Source of the DNA: Clostridia bacterium
Lineage (GTDB): Bacteria; Bacillota; Clostridia; Oscillospirales; CAG-272
DNA: 9,491 nt
Direction of reading: 5' to 3'
Assembly (NCBI GenBank): GCA_900770145.1
Contig: CAAGJL010000215.1
Span: 1-9,491 of the forward strand
Under the pieces are notes generated by a model, which searched no databases, was not told where the DNA came from, and saw only the letters and a program-made list of their open reading frames with translations. Shown piece after piece: positions 1-7,727 of this stretch. Every line of letters begins with the position of its first letter. Positions within the stretch are counted from its first letter, which is position 1. Position numbers and translations under genes: made by a program.

Positions 1-1
1 C

Positions 2-61
2 AATTTTGAAAGTTTTTATCAGAAATACAGGCTCATCTTAGGGGAACGCCACCCTGACTGA
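2..61 (+). CDS. C-terminal end of an upstream gene, 5' truncated, unknown product
   Basis: Frame 2 is open from the left edge to a TGA at 59-61 and would give 19 residues ending in YRLILGERHPD. The other two + frames close early, at 7-9 and 39-41. The stop lies 16 bases before the tldD start, a spacing typical of an operon, and no promoter is visible in the first 77 bases, so tldD is probably co-transcribed with whatever gene ends here. The fragment is too short to name. A 20-codon open stretch could also be chance, so this rests on context more than on composition. Confidence 0.4.
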   Translation, partial: NFESFYQKYRLILGERHPD

Positions 62-77
62 GCGGGAAAGGAAAAAT

Positions 78-1463
78 ATGATTTCAAAGGTTTTATTGGA
101 AGAACTGCTTGACATCGCCGTTTCCACCGGGGCGGATTTTGCCGAGGTGTTTACCGAGCGGGAGCACAGCAACACGTTGCGGCTGGTTTCCGGTAAGGTG
201 GAGTCCGTCAAAGATCTGACCATCGCCGGCACCGGTATCCGCGCTTTCTGCGGCACCAAAACCTACTATGCCTCCACCTCCGATTTTTCACGCGAGGGGC
301 TTCTCCGTTGCGCCGCCGCCGTGGCAGGCGCCGTGGGGGAGGGCAAACGCGGAATCAGCCGTGCGGAACTGAAAAAGGATAACCTTGGCGATGTGCACGC
401 CGTAACGAGACACCCGGACGCGGTAGAGACCGCTGAAAAAGCCGATGTCCTGCGGGAGGCGGCAAGCGCCGCCACTGCAACGGACAGCAAAATCGTGCAG
501 GTGACGGGGATGTATCTGGACGTGGATCGCCATTATACGGTGGCGAATACCGAGGGGCTTTACCGCTCAGACCGCAAAACCCGCACCCGGCTTGCCGTTT
601 CGGCTGTCGCCGCAGACGGCGGGGAAAATCAGTCCGGCTTTTTCGGCCCCGGCGCCGGAATGGGCTTTGAGTTTTTTGAAAAGGTTTCGCCCGCTTCCGT
701 CGGCAAATGCGCGGCGGAGCAGGCGCTGACCAATCTCCGCGCGGTTTATTGCCCGGCAGGGGTGATGACCGTGGCGATTGAAAACGGCTTCGGCGGCGTG
801 ATTTTCCATGAGGCGTGCGGCCATTCTCTGGAGGCGACTTCCGTCGGCATCGGCGCCTCGCAGATGGCGGGAAAACTGGGGCAGAAGATTGCCAACGAAA
901 AAGTGACCGCTATTGATGACGGCACCATCCCCGGCGCGTGGGGTTCCTATAATATGGATGACGAGGGCAACCCCTCCGGCCGCATCGTGCTGATTGAAAA
1001 CGGCGTGCTGAAAAACTATATGGTGGATCGCCTCGGCTCCCGCCGGATGGGCATGCCGATGACCGGCAGCAGCCGCCGGGAAAATTACACCTATGAGCCG
1101 ACTTCCCGTATGACCAATACCTTTATCGCAAACGGAACCGACAAAAACGAGGACATTATTGCTTCCATTGAAAACGGGCTGTATGCGAAAAGCATGGGCG
1201 GCGGCTCTGTCAACCCTCTGACGGGCGAGTTCAATTTCGCCGTGACCGAGGGGTATCTGGTGAGAAACGGCAAAATCTGCGAGCCGGTGCGCGGCGCATC
1301 GCTGATCGGTACCGGGGCGCAGATTCTGCAGGACATTGATATGGTAGGGCAAAACCTTGCCACAGGGCAGGGGATGTGCGGGTCATCCAGCGGCAGTATC
1401 CCGACCGACGTGGGTCAGCCCCTCATCCGTGTGAAGAAAATTACCGTAGGAGGCCGTTCATGA
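78..1463 (+). CDS. tldD: TldD zinc metalloprotease subunit (TldD/PmbA family)
   Basis: This is the catalytic subunit of the TldD/PmbA (TldE) metalloprotease, a cytoplasmic heterodimeric enzyme that degrades unfolded peptides and, in characterised systems, trims the leader of modified peptides such as microcin B17. The 461-residue length is normal for the family. The zinc motif HEACGH is seen at residues 244-249. A conserved Cys at residue 434, in the sequence GMCGSSSG followed by VGQP, matches the C-terminal cysteine known as the third zinc ligand in E. coli TldD. The N-terminal half (about 15-200) is the variable domain and the C-terminal half the conserved protease core. The start at 78 is supported by AAAGGA at 67-72, five bases upstream. 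The stop overlaps the next start as ATGA (1460-1463), indicating translational coupling with pmbA and a stoichiometric pair. No precursor peptide or peptide-modifying gene is visible nearby, so the natural substrate cannot be told. Confidence 0.95.
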   Translation: MISKVLLEELLDIAVSTGADFAEVFTEREHSNTLRLVSGKVESVKDLTIAGTGIRAFCGTKTYYASTSDFSREGLLRCAAAVAGAVGEGKRGISRAELKKDNLGDVHAVTRHPDAVETAEKADVLREAASAATATDSKIVQVTGMYLDVDRHYTVANTEGLYRSDRKTRTRLAVSAVAADGGENQSGFFGPGAGMGFEFFEKVSPASVGKCAAEQALTNLRAVYCPAGVMTVAIENGFGGVIFHEACGHSLEATSVGIGASQMAGKLGQKIANEKVTAIDDGTIPGAWGSYNMDDEGNPSGRIVLIENGVLKNYMVDRLGSRRMGMPMTGSSRRENYTYEPTSRMTNTFIANGTDKNEDIIASIENGLYAKSMGGGSVNPLTGEFNFAVTEGYLVRNGKICEPVRGASLIGTGAQILQDIDMVGQNLATGQGMCGSSSGSIPTDVGQPLIRVKKITVGGRS

Positions 1464-2797
1464 AATTTGAAGAAATGAAAGCGCTGATCTTTGCCGAAGC
1501 GCAGAAAAAAGGGCTGTCCGAATACGATCTTTATCGCCGCACCGCCACCGAACTCGGGGCGGACACCATGAAGCACGAGCTCAACTCCTGCACTTTTGGC
1601 GAGAGCGGCGGCGTCACCTTCCGTTGTGCCGTAAACGGGCATATCGGCGCGGCGTCTACCGAGAGCACCGAAAAAAAGGAACTGCTGGCGCTGATTGACC
1701 GTGCGGTGGCAAACGCCGCGGTAATTGACTCTGCCGAAAAGCCGGTTTTCTTTGACGGGTTTGCCGGTGCAAATTATAGGAAGACCACGGCAAAGACATT
1801 GCCCCTGCCCACTTCCGGCGAACTTCGCCGCACGGTGATGGAATTGCAGGCGAAAATCTATGCCGAAAATCCGCTGGTGACCGACGGTACCAGCGCCGGG
1901 GCGGGTGCGACCGAAGTTTCGGTTTCGCTTGCCAACTCCAAGGGGCTGGATCTCTCCCACACTGCCACCACGCGCTACACTTATGCGCAGGCAGTGCTCA
2001 AAGACGGGGAAGAATCGGCGGAGGGTTTTGCGCTTTACGCCGGTGACAACGTGCGCGACATCGCGGCGGAAGCCGTGAAAGAGGCGTTGGGCAAACTGCG
2101 CCCCGGCACCGTGCCGACCGGGAAATACGACGCGGTTTTCAAAGCGTCGGTCGTGCGGGACATCCTCTCCACGTTCTCCGGGGTCTTTAACGGCAAAAAC
2201 GCGTTGCACGGGCTCTCGCTCCTGCGCGGCAAAGAGGGTGAAAAAATCGCCGCCGGGTGCGTGACGATTGCCGATGACCCGTTCTATCCCGCACATGCCA
2301 TGCAGATGCCGTTTGACGCGGAAGGTGTTGCCGCCTTTGAGAAAAAGATTGTTGAGACAGGCGTGCTGAAAACCCTTCTGTATGACCTGACCACCGCGGC
2401 ACAGACCGGAAACACCTCTACCGGCAATGCGGTGCGCGGCTCTTATGCGGAGCCGGTTTCCATTGCGCCGTCCTGCCTGATGCTTCTGCCCGGCAAGGAG
2501 ACTTTTGAAAAACTTTGCCGCCGTATGGGCGACGGGCTGTATATCACCGAAATGAAGGGTTTCCATGCGGGCGCCAGCGCCGTGACGGGCGATTTCTCCA
2601 TTGAGAGCGCCGGGTTTCTGGTGAAAAACGGCGAAATTGCCGCACCGGTGCATTCGTTTACCGTAGCGGGAAACTTCTTTGATTTTCTCAAATCGGTGGA
2701 CGGCGTTTCCTCCACGGCGGAGCCCGGTTTTCCCGGTCGCTCCATGATTGTGGCACCGGAGATTTTAGTGCGCGGACTTTCGGTCGCAGGTGACTGA
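1460..2797 (+). CDS. pmbA: PmbA/TldE subunit of the TldD/PmbA metalloprotease
   Basis: This is a 445-residue PmbA (TldE) homologue, the partner of TldD in the same heterodimeric protease. Family signs are the N-terminal SEYDLY segment, the segment TSTGNAVRGSY near residues 345-355, and the C-terminal region with GFHAGASAVTGDFSIESAGFLV and FTVAGNFFDFL. It lacks an HExxxH zinc motif, as expected for PmbA, which is not the catalytic subunit. The start at 1460 is chosen because GTAGGAGG (1446-1453) sits just upstream and the ATG overlaps the tldD TGA. The same frame is open back to an ATG at 1376, but that would add 28 residues read from the conserved tldD 3' end in another frame. No terminator hairpin with a T-tract follows the stop, so some read-through into argS is possible. 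Confidence 0.93.
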   Translation: MKFEEMKALIFAEAQKKGLSEYDLYRRTATELGADTMKHELNSCTFGESGGVTFRCAVNGHIGAASTESTEKKELLALIDRAVANAAVIDSAEKPVFFDGFAGANYRKTTAKTLPLPTSGELRRTVMELQAKIYAENPLVTDGTSAGAGATEVSVSLANSKGLDLSHTATTRYTYAQAVLKDGEESAEGFALYAGDNVRDIAAEAVKEALGKLRPGTVPTGKYDAVFKASVVRDILSTFSGVFNGKNALHGLSLLRGKEGEKIAAGCVTIADDPFYPAHAMQMPFDAEGVAAFEKKIVETGVLKTLLYDLTTAAQTGNTSTGNAVRGSYAEPVSIAPSCLMLLPGKETFEKLCRRMGDGLYITEMKGFHAGASAVTGDFSIESAGFLVKNGEIAAPVHSFTVAGNFFDFLKSVDGVSSTAEPGFPGRSMIVAPEILVRGLSVAGD

Positions 2798-2812
2798 AAT
2801 TTGTGCAAAAGG

Positions 2813-2822
2813 GCTTGCAAGC
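2813..2822. repeat. 10-base perfect palindrome over the argS -35 box
   Basis: GCTTGCAAGC is its own reverse complement and contains the TTGCAA used as the -35 element of the argS promoter. It could be a half-turn operator, or a coincidence arising from a TTGCAA-centred sequence. No second copy was seen in the window. Confidence 0.35.
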
Positions 2823-2843
2823 AGAGCCGTTATGGTGTATAAT
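2815..2843 (+). promoter_or_regulatory. sigma-A-type promoter of argS-yebC
   Basis: TTGCAA (2815-2820) and a consensus TATAAT (2838-2843) are separated by exactly 17 bases. The expected start of transcription, near 2850, leaves a short leader of about 25 bases before argS. That leaves no room for a T-box, so tRNA-sensing control of this synthetase gene is not supported. Confidence 0.75.
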
Positions 2844-2875
2844 AAAATGTCTATTTTGAAAAACAGAGGATTATT

Positions 2876-4588
2876 ATGCTGACTGTGAAAAAAATGATCG
2901 TAGAACGCCTGCGTGAGGGCATGGGTGTTTTCGGCACCGCGGCTTTGCCGGAGTGCACGGAAATCTCCGCCATGCTGGAGTACCCGCCAGACCCTGCGAT
3001 GGGGGATCTGGCACTGCCGTGCTTCAAACTCAGCCGCACGCTCCGCCGCTCACCCGTTCAGATTGCAGAAGCGCTTGCCGGATGCCTTTCGGGGCTTGCC
3101 TGCGTGGAGCGCGCCGAGGCGGTAAACGGGTATCTGAACATCCGCATTTCGGGCACGTACCTTGCGGGCACCGTGCTCCCCGGTATTCTTACCGCAGGGG
3201 AGAAGTATGGCTCCGCCGGGGTCGGTAAGGGCAAGACCGTGGTGCTGGACTACTCATCGCCCAACGTGGCAAAGCCGTTCCATATCGGGCACCTCGGCAC
3301 GACCGTGATCGGGCACTCCTTAAAAAAACTGCACGAGTTTGCAGGGTATCATTGCGTCGGAATCAACTACCTTGGCGACTGGGGCACCCAGTTCGGCAAG
3401 CTGATCGTGGCTTACCGCAAGTGGGGGAGCAAGGAGCTGATTGAAGAGGGCGGCATTGATAAACTGGTAGAGCTTTACGTCCGCTTTCACAAAGAGGCGG
3501 AGGAAAACAAGGCGCTGGATGACGAGGCACGCGCCGAGTTCCATAAACTGGAACAGGGCGACCCCGAAAATCTAGCGCTCTGGAAGTGGTTTATCGAAAT
3601 CAGCCTTGCCGAATATCAGAAAACTTACAAACAACTCGGCATCACGTTTGACAGTTATAAAGGCGAGAGCTTTTATACCGACAAAATGCCTGCCGAAGTG
3701 CAGAAATTGCGCGAGAAAGGACTGCTGAAAATCGATGACGGCGCGTCCATCGTCGATTTGTCGGAGTACGGGATGCCCCCGTGCCTGATTCTGAAACGTG
3801 ACGGTTCCACCCTTTATCCCACGCGTGACATTGCCGCCGCGGTCTACCGCAAAGAGACCTATCATTTTGACAAGGCAATCTATGTCACCTCCGCGGGGCA
3901 GAGCCTGCACTTTGCCCAGTGGTTCAAGGTGGTGGAGCTGATGGGTTACGATTGGTATAACGAGCTGGTGCATGTGCCTTACGGCACGGTCAGCATCAAC
4001 GGTGCCAAACTGGCAACCAGAACCGGTAATGTGGTGTTGTTGCGCGATTTGTTTGCCGCGGCAATTGAGGAAGTTTCCAAGATTATGGAAGAAAAAAATC
4101 CCGATCTTGAAAACAAGGCAGCCGTTGCCGAGGCGGTCGGCGTTGGCGCGATCGTGTTCTATTATCTCTCCAATAACCGCAATAAGGACATCAACTTCAT
4201 TATGGAGGACGCCCTCAATTTTGACGGCAATACCGGCCCTTACGCGCAATATACCTATGCCCGCACCTGCGCCGTGTTGCGCAAAGCCGGGGAAGATGAT
4301 AACGGCGCACGTGTCATCACCGAAGAGGAGGAAGCGGCGTTGCTCAAAACCCTTGCGCTTTTCCCCGAAAAGGTGCTCTCTGCGCTGGCGGATTATGAGC
4401 CCTCCGTCATTACCAGATATATTTTGGACGTGGCGGCGGCGTACAACCGTTTCTATCACAACTGCCCGATTCTCTCGGCAAGCGACCCCGCCGTGCGCGC
4501 CACGCGCGTGGCAATTACCAAAGCGACCAACGTGGTGCTTGGCAACGCATTGCCTTTGATCTGCATGCAGAAACTGGAAAAAATTTAA
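2876..4588 (+). CDS. argS: Arginyl-tRNA synthetase
   Basis: This class I aminoacyl-tRNA synthetase charges tRNA-Arg with arginine in the cytoplasm. The length of 570 residues is usual. Visible in order are the N-terminal ArgRS-specific domain (about 1-95) that contacts the tRNA, the SSPNVAKPFHIGHLGTT block with the HIGH signature at residues 136-139, the conserved NYLGDWGTQFGKL, and the LATRTGN loop (379-385) that replaces the canonical KMSKS motif in most ArgRS. Further on come the NFDGNTGPYAQYTYAR block and a C-terminal helical DALR anticodon-binding domain (about 450-570). The ATG at 2876 has AGAGGA at 2865-2870. All signature motifs are present, so the enzyme should be active. It is first in a two-gene unit with yebC, whose Shine-Dalgarno overlaps the argS stop codon. 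Confidence 0.97.
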   Translation: MLTVKKMIVERLREGMGVFGTAALPECTEISAMLEYPPDPAMGDLALPCFKLSRTLRRSPVQIAEALAGCLSGLACVERAEAVNGYLNIRISGTYLAGTVLPGILTAGEKYGSAGVGKGKTVVLDYSSPNVAKPFHIGHLGTTVIGHSLKKLHEFAGYHCVGINYLGDWGTQFGKLIVAYRKWGSKELIEEGGIDKLVELYVRFHKEAEENKALDDEARAEFHKLEQGDPENLALWKWFIEISLAEYQKTYKQLGITFDSYKGESFYTDKMPAEVQKLREKGLLKIDDGASIVDLSEYGMPPCLILKRDGSTLYPTRDIAAAVYRKETYHFDKAIYVTSAGQSLHFAQWFKVVELMGYDWYNELVHVPYGTVSINGAKLATRTGNVVLLRDLFAAAIEEVSKIMEEKNPDLENKAAVAEAVGVGAIVFYYLSNNRNKDINFIMEDALNFDGNTGPYAQYTYARTCAVLRKAGEDDNGARVITEEEEAALLKTLALFPEKVLSALADYEPSVITRYILDVAAAYNRFYHNCPILSASDPAVRATRVAITKATNVVLGNALPLICMQKLEKI

Positions 4589-4600
4589 GGAGATACAGAT

Positions 4601-5332
4601 ATGTCCGGACATAGCAAATGGGCGAATATCAAGCATAAAAAAGAAAAGACCGACGCGCAAAAGGCAAAGGTCTTTACCAAAATCGGCAAAGAGATTTCGG
4701 TTGCCGTCAAAGAAGGGGGCGGGGATCCCGTTTCCAACTCCAAACTGCGCGATCTGATTCAGAAAGCCAAAGCCAACAACGTGCCGAACGACAACATTGA
4801 CCGTATCATCAAAAAAGCGATGGGCAGCACGGGCGAGAGTTATGAGGAAATCACCTATGAGGGTTACGGCCCCGGCGGCGTTGCCGTGATTGTGGAGACC
4901 ACCACCGACAACCGCAACCGCACCGCAGGCAATGTGCGCGCGTATTTCAACAAATTCAAAGGCAACCTCGGTACCTCCGGGTGCGTGGGCTTTCTGTTTG
5001 AAGAAAAAGGCGTAATCGTAGTCAACAACGAAGACGGCGACATTGACGAGGACAAACTGATGGAAACCGCGCTGGAAGCGGGTGCGGAGGATTTTGCCTC
5101 CGATGACGGTGTGTTTGAAATCTACACCGTACCGGACGACCTGTACGCGGTCAACGACGCAATCGTCAAAGCCGGTTACCCCGTGCTCTCGGCAGAGACC
5201 GCCAAAGTGCCGACCAACACCGTTACGCTGACCTCTGAGGACGACCTGAAATTTATGGGTCTGTTGCTGGAAAACTTAGAGGATGACGACGACGTGATGA
5301 ACGTTTACCATAACTGGGAAAACTGCGACTGA
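4601..5332 (+). CDS. yebC: YebC/PmpR/TACO1-family protein
   Basis: This 243-residue protein begins with the highly conserved MSGHSKWANIKHKK signature and ends with the family's acidic tail and VYHNWE motif. Its length matches the usual 240-250 residues. Family members were first described as DNA-binding regulators (PmpR); the mitochondrial homologue TACO1 is a translational activator, and bacterial YebC proteins have been reported to relieve ribosome stalling at proline-rich stretches. Which role applies here cannot be read from sequence. The start at 4601 has AAGGAG at 4587-4592, which includes the last two bases of the argS stop codon. The 12-base gap implies one transcript with argS, consistent with a translation-related role. 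A strong terminator follows 20 bases after the stop. Confidence 0.95.
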   Translation: MSGHSKWANIKHKKEKTDAQKAKVFTKIGKEISVAVKEGGGDPVSNSKLRDLIQKAKANNVPNDNIDRIIKKAMGSTGESYEEITYEGYGPGGVAVIVETTTDNRNRTAGNVRAYFNKFKGNLGTSGCVGFLFEEKGVIVVNNEDGDIDEDKLMETALEAGAEDFASDDGVFEIYTVPDDLYAVNDAIVKAGYPVLSAETAKVPTNTVTLTSEDDLKFMGLLLENLEDDDDVMNVYHNWENCD

Positions 5333-5352
5333 TTGATACCCCGATGCAAATC

Positions 5353-5385
5353 AAAGCCCCTGACAGTATTGTCAGGGGCTTTTTT
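5353..5385 (+). terminator. Intrinsic terminator of argS-yebC
   Basis: A perfect 13-base-pair stem, AAAGCCCCTGACA with TGTCAGGGGCTTT, closes a GTAT loop (5366-5369), and six T follow from 5380. It lies directly after the yebC stop and isolates that unit from glgC. Confidence 0.93.
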
Positions 5386-5432
5386 CGCAATTTTCGCATA
5401 ATAATTTTATTTTTAGCTCCTTTCTTTCGCGG

Positions 5433-5460
5433 AATTTTGCGCGGCGGGTTGTCATATAAT
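5433..5460 (+). promoter_or_regulatory. Probable promoter of glgC-glgD
   Basis: A consensus TATAAT at 5455-5460 sits 52 bases before the glgC start, downstream of the yebC terminator. A -35 match is poor: AATTTT at 5433-5438 with a 16-base spacer is the best candidate. Such a weak -35 would suit a promoter needing an activator, but that is inference. The -10 call is firmer than the -35 call. Confidence 0.5.
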
Positions 5461-5475
5461 AAACGGACAAGAATC

Positions 5476-5499
5476 CCGGATCAATCCGGCGTGTGCCGG
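5476..5499 (+). promoter_or_regulatory. Two mutually exclusive small hairpins in the glgC leader
   Basis: CCGGA (5476-5480) can pair with TCCGG (5485-5489) around a TCAA loop. CCGGC (5486-5490) can instead pair with GCCGG (5495-5499) around a GTGT loop. The middle CCGG (5486-5489) is shared, so only one can form. The second hairpin ends two bases before the AAAGGA Shine-Dalgarno at 5502-5507. Stems of five pairs are weak and may be incidental in GC-rich DNA. Confidence 0.3.
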
Positions 5500-5512
5500 G
5501 GAAAGGACAACT

Positions 5513-6640
5513 ATGAAAAAACAAAAAGAATGTATTGCCATGCTTCTCGCGGGCGGGCAGGGCAGCAGATTACAGCCGCTGACGGCGTCACTGGCAAAGC
5601 CCGCAGTGCCGTTTGGGGGCAAATACCGCATTATTGACTTTACGCTTTCCAACTGTGTGACTTCCGGCATTGATACCGTGGGCGTGCTGACGCAATATCA
5701 GCCGCTGGTGCTCAGCGAGTACATTGGCAACGGGCAACCGTGGGATCTGGACAGAAATTTCGGCGGGGTACATATTCTCCCTCCGTTTCAGGCAAAAAAG
5801 GGTGGCGCGTGGTACCGCGGCACGGCAAATGCCGTGTGGCAGAACCGACAGTTTATCAGGCAGTTTTCGCCCGATTATGTGCTGGTGCTTTCGGGGGATC
5901 ATATCTATCGGATGGATTATCGCGAAATGCTGAACAGTCACATTGCCAACGGCGCCGACGCAACAATCGCCGCCATCCGCGTGCCGGAAAAGGAAGCAAG
6001 CCGTTTCGGGATTCTTTCGGCAAACGAAACGGGGCGGATTACCGCTTTTGAAGAAAAACCGGCAAAACCGAAAGGCGATCTTGCCTCCATGGGTATTTAT
6101 ATTTTCAATACGGAATACCTGCTCCGTTATTTGGAAGCGGACGACAACGACCCCGTCTCCGCCAACGATTTCGGCAAAAACGTGATTACCGCCATGCTAA
6201 AAGACGGCGGCGGGCTGTATACCTACCGTTTTTCGGGCTATTGGCGGGATGTAGGGACGCTGGAAAGCCTGTGGCAGGCAAATATGGATCTGATCGGTGC
6301 GGCGCCCGCATTTGACCTGTTCGGGGAGGAAGCCATCTGTTCGCGCAGCGAAGCGCTTGCCCCGCAGGAAATCTGCGAGGGGGCAAAGGTCTGTGATTGC
6401 ATTATTTCCGACGGTTGTCGGATTGAGGGGGAGGTTACCGGTTCCGTGCTTTCGCCGGGCGTAGTTGTCGGCAAAGGCGCGACTGTTCGCAACTCCGTTG
6501 TGATGCGGGGCGCGGTGATTGAAACGGGCGCCACGGTGGAGTACGCTGTTTTAGACGAATCGGTGCGGGTGCCGGACGGAGCTCACATCGGAGAGCCCGG
6601 CGGAAAACTGACCATAATCGGAAGGGAGACGGCGGTATGA
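5513..6640 (+). CDS. glgC: Glucose-1-phosphate adenylyltransferase, catalytic subunit GlgC
   Basis: The enzyme makes ADP-glucose from glucose-1-phosphate and ATP, the committed step of bacterial glycogen synthesis. The 375-residue protein has the nucleotidyltransferase loop AGGQGSRLQPLT (residues 13-24) and then AKPAVPFGGKYRIIDF (28-43). The SGDH motif at 127-130 has Asp129 matching the catalytic metal-binding Asp of characterised GlgC proteins, and FEEKP (179-183) has Lys182 matching the glucose-1-phosphate-binding Lys. From about residue 285 a left-handed beta-helix domain follows, with hexapeptide-like repeats such as the region around CIISDGCRIEGEVTGSVLSP. The start has AAAGGA at 5502-5507. 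The stop overlaps the glgD start as ATGA (6637-6640), so the two subunits are translationally coupled. All catalytic positions I can check are intact. Confidence 0.96.
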   Translation: MKKQKECIAMLLAGGQGSRLQPLTASLAKPAVPFGGKYRIIDFTLSNCVTSGIDTVGVLTQYQPLVLSEYIGNGQPWDLDRNFGGVHILPPFQAKKGGAWYRGTANAVWQNRQFIRQFSPDYVLVLSGDHIYRMDYREMLNSHIANGADATIAAIRVPEKEASRFGILSANETGRITAFEEKPAKPKGDLASMGIYIFNTEYLLRYLEADDNDPVSANDFGKNVITAMLKDGGGLYTYRFSGYWRDVGTLESLWQANMDLIGAAPAFDLFGEEAICSRSEALAPQEICEGAKVCDCIISDGCRIEGEVTGSVLSPGVVVGKGATVRNSVVMRGAVIETGATVEYAVLDESVRVPDGAHIGEPGGKLTIIGRETAV

Positions 6641-7677
6641 GCGGCGTAACGGGGATTATTCTTTCCAATCTGCACGACGGAGATGTGCCGATGCTGACCA
6701 GAAAGCGCACGATGGGCGCCGTGCCTTTCGGCGGATACTATCGGATGGTGGATTTTCCGCTTTCCGCTATGGTCAACGCGGGGCTGACTGAGATTTTTGT
6801 AATCGCCCATCACAATTATCATTCTTTAATGGAACACATCGGCTCCGGCAAAGATTGGGATCTGGCGCGCCACCGCGGGGGAATCCGTATTCTTCCGCCC
6901 TATAACGCGGCGTATGCCAACCCCAAAGAATCCTATCACTCGCGCCTGCAATCCCTGCTCAGTATTAAAGGGCTTTTGGAGCGGGTGCGGACGGAACATA
7001 TTCTGTGTGCGGACTGCGATACGGTTGCCAACCCCGATTTCGGAAAACTGATTGCGGCACACGAAAAAAGCGGCGCGCCCATGACGCTGGGCGTAGAGGA
7101 AAACGCCGTCGCCGGGGACAACGACCTTCATATCTGGATTGCGCGCACCGCGTTCCTACGGGAAATTCTGCGGGAAGCGGAACTGAAAAAATACACCTCT
7201 TTTACCACCGATGTAATCCGGCGGCAGATTTTGCAGGGTACGGTTTCGGTGTATCATTTCGGGGAGCGGTTTTACCGGATCCGCTCGCTGGACGACTATT
7301 TCCGGTTGCATATCCGCCTTGCCACGGACAGAAAAATGAGGGAGGAACTCTTGGGGGATTCCAACCGCCCGGTGATGACCAAAGTGCGCGCCGCGCCGCC
7401 GGTGCGATATGGCGAAAACGCCTCGGTTTCCAATGCGCTGATTGCGGAAGGGTGCGTAATCGATGGTTGTGTGCGCAACTCCGTAATTTTCGGTCATGTT
7501 CGCATCGGAGGCGGGTGTCTGGTAGAAAATTCGGTGGTGCTGGAGGGATGCCGCCTGGAAGCCGGTGCAAAAATCGGCTTTTCGGTACTGGATAAAAACG
7601 TATTTCTGGCAGGCGCAACTTTGCACGGGCACAGCAGTCTTCCGTTTTTTGTGGAAGAGGGAAAGATTATCGGTTAG
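6637..7677 (+). CDS. glgD: GlgD, regulatory/non-catalytic subunit of ADP-glucose pyrophosphorylase
   Basis: GlgD is a paralogue of GlgC found mainly in Bacillota. It has little or no activity alone and raises the activity of GlgC in a mixed tetramer. The fold matches GlgC: VPFGGYYRMVDFPLS corresponds to the VPFGGKYRIIDFTLS block, DWDLARHRGGIRILPPY to the DWDLDRN-type block, and the C-terminal beta-helix repeats run from about residue 255. The catalytic loop is degraded: the GlgC AGGQGSRLQPLT is replaced by SNLHDGDVPMLT (10-21), with the Gly-rich and Arg positions lost. The EEKP motif is also absent; the equivalent stretch reads VEENAV. An Asp aligns with the catalytic SGDH Asp, in CADCDTV. 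At 346 residues it is slightly short, mainly at the ends. AAGGGAG at 6622-6628 serves the start. Confidence 0.93.
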   Translation: MSGVTGIILSNLHDGDVPMLTRKRTMGAVPFGGYYRMVDFPLSAMVNAGLTEIFVIAHHNYHSLMEHIGSGKDWDLARHRGGIRILPPYNAAYANPKESYHSRLQSLLSIKGLLERVRTEHILCADCDTVANPDFGKLIAAHEKSGAPMTLGVEENAVAGDNDLHIWIARTAFLREILREAELKKYTSFTTDVIRRQILQGTVSVYHFGERFYRIRSLDDYFRLHIRLATDRKMREELLGDSNRPVMTKVRAAPPVRYGENASVSNALIAEGCVIDGCVRNSVIFGHVRIGGGCLVENSVVLEGCRLEAGAKIGFSVLDKNVFLAGATLHGHSSLPFFVEEGKIIG

Positions 7678-7688
7678 TTTTAGAGATG

Positions 7689-7727
7689 AAAAGCGGTAAC
7701 GCGCGGCGGCGCGTTGCCACTTTTTTT
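7689..7727 (+). terminator. Intrinsic terminator of glgC-glgD (first of two)
   Basis: AACGCGC (7698-7704) pairs with GCGCGTT (7709-7715) around a GGCG loop. The stem extends through a T.G wobble, two GG/CC pairs, one C-A mismatch and the AAAG/CTTT base. Seven T run from 7721 to 7727. It starts about 12 bases after the glgD stop. Confidence 0.88.

Noticed and set aside
567..1352. Long open frame on the minus strand inside tldD
   Set aside because: It is antisense to a gene with clear family motifs, has no Shine-Dalgarno-backed start, and its composition (His, Arg and Gly rich) is that of a codon-bias shadow.
1376..1459. Extended N-terminus of pmbA
   Set aside because: It would add 28 residues encoded within the conserved 3' end of tldD. 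The ATG at 1460 has a near-ideal Shine-Dalgarno and the classic ATGA overlap.
1415..2653. 412-codon open frame on the minus strand inside pmbA
   Set aside because: It is a shadow of the GC-biased third codon positions of pmbA. The product resembles no family I know and is unlike a folded protein.
2798..2875. T-box or other riboswitch before argS
   Set aside because: The leader after the promoter is only about 25 bases, and no T-box motif or terminator hairpin is present.
3572..4660. 362-codon open frame on the minus strand inside argS
   Set aside because: It overlaps the conserved ArgRS core and the yebC start. The His, Arg and Gly rich composition marks it as a shadow.
5344..5637. 97-codon open frame crossing the yebC-glgC gap
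   Set aside because: It runs through the terminator and the -10 box and then into glgC in another frame. It has no ribosome binding site at its start.
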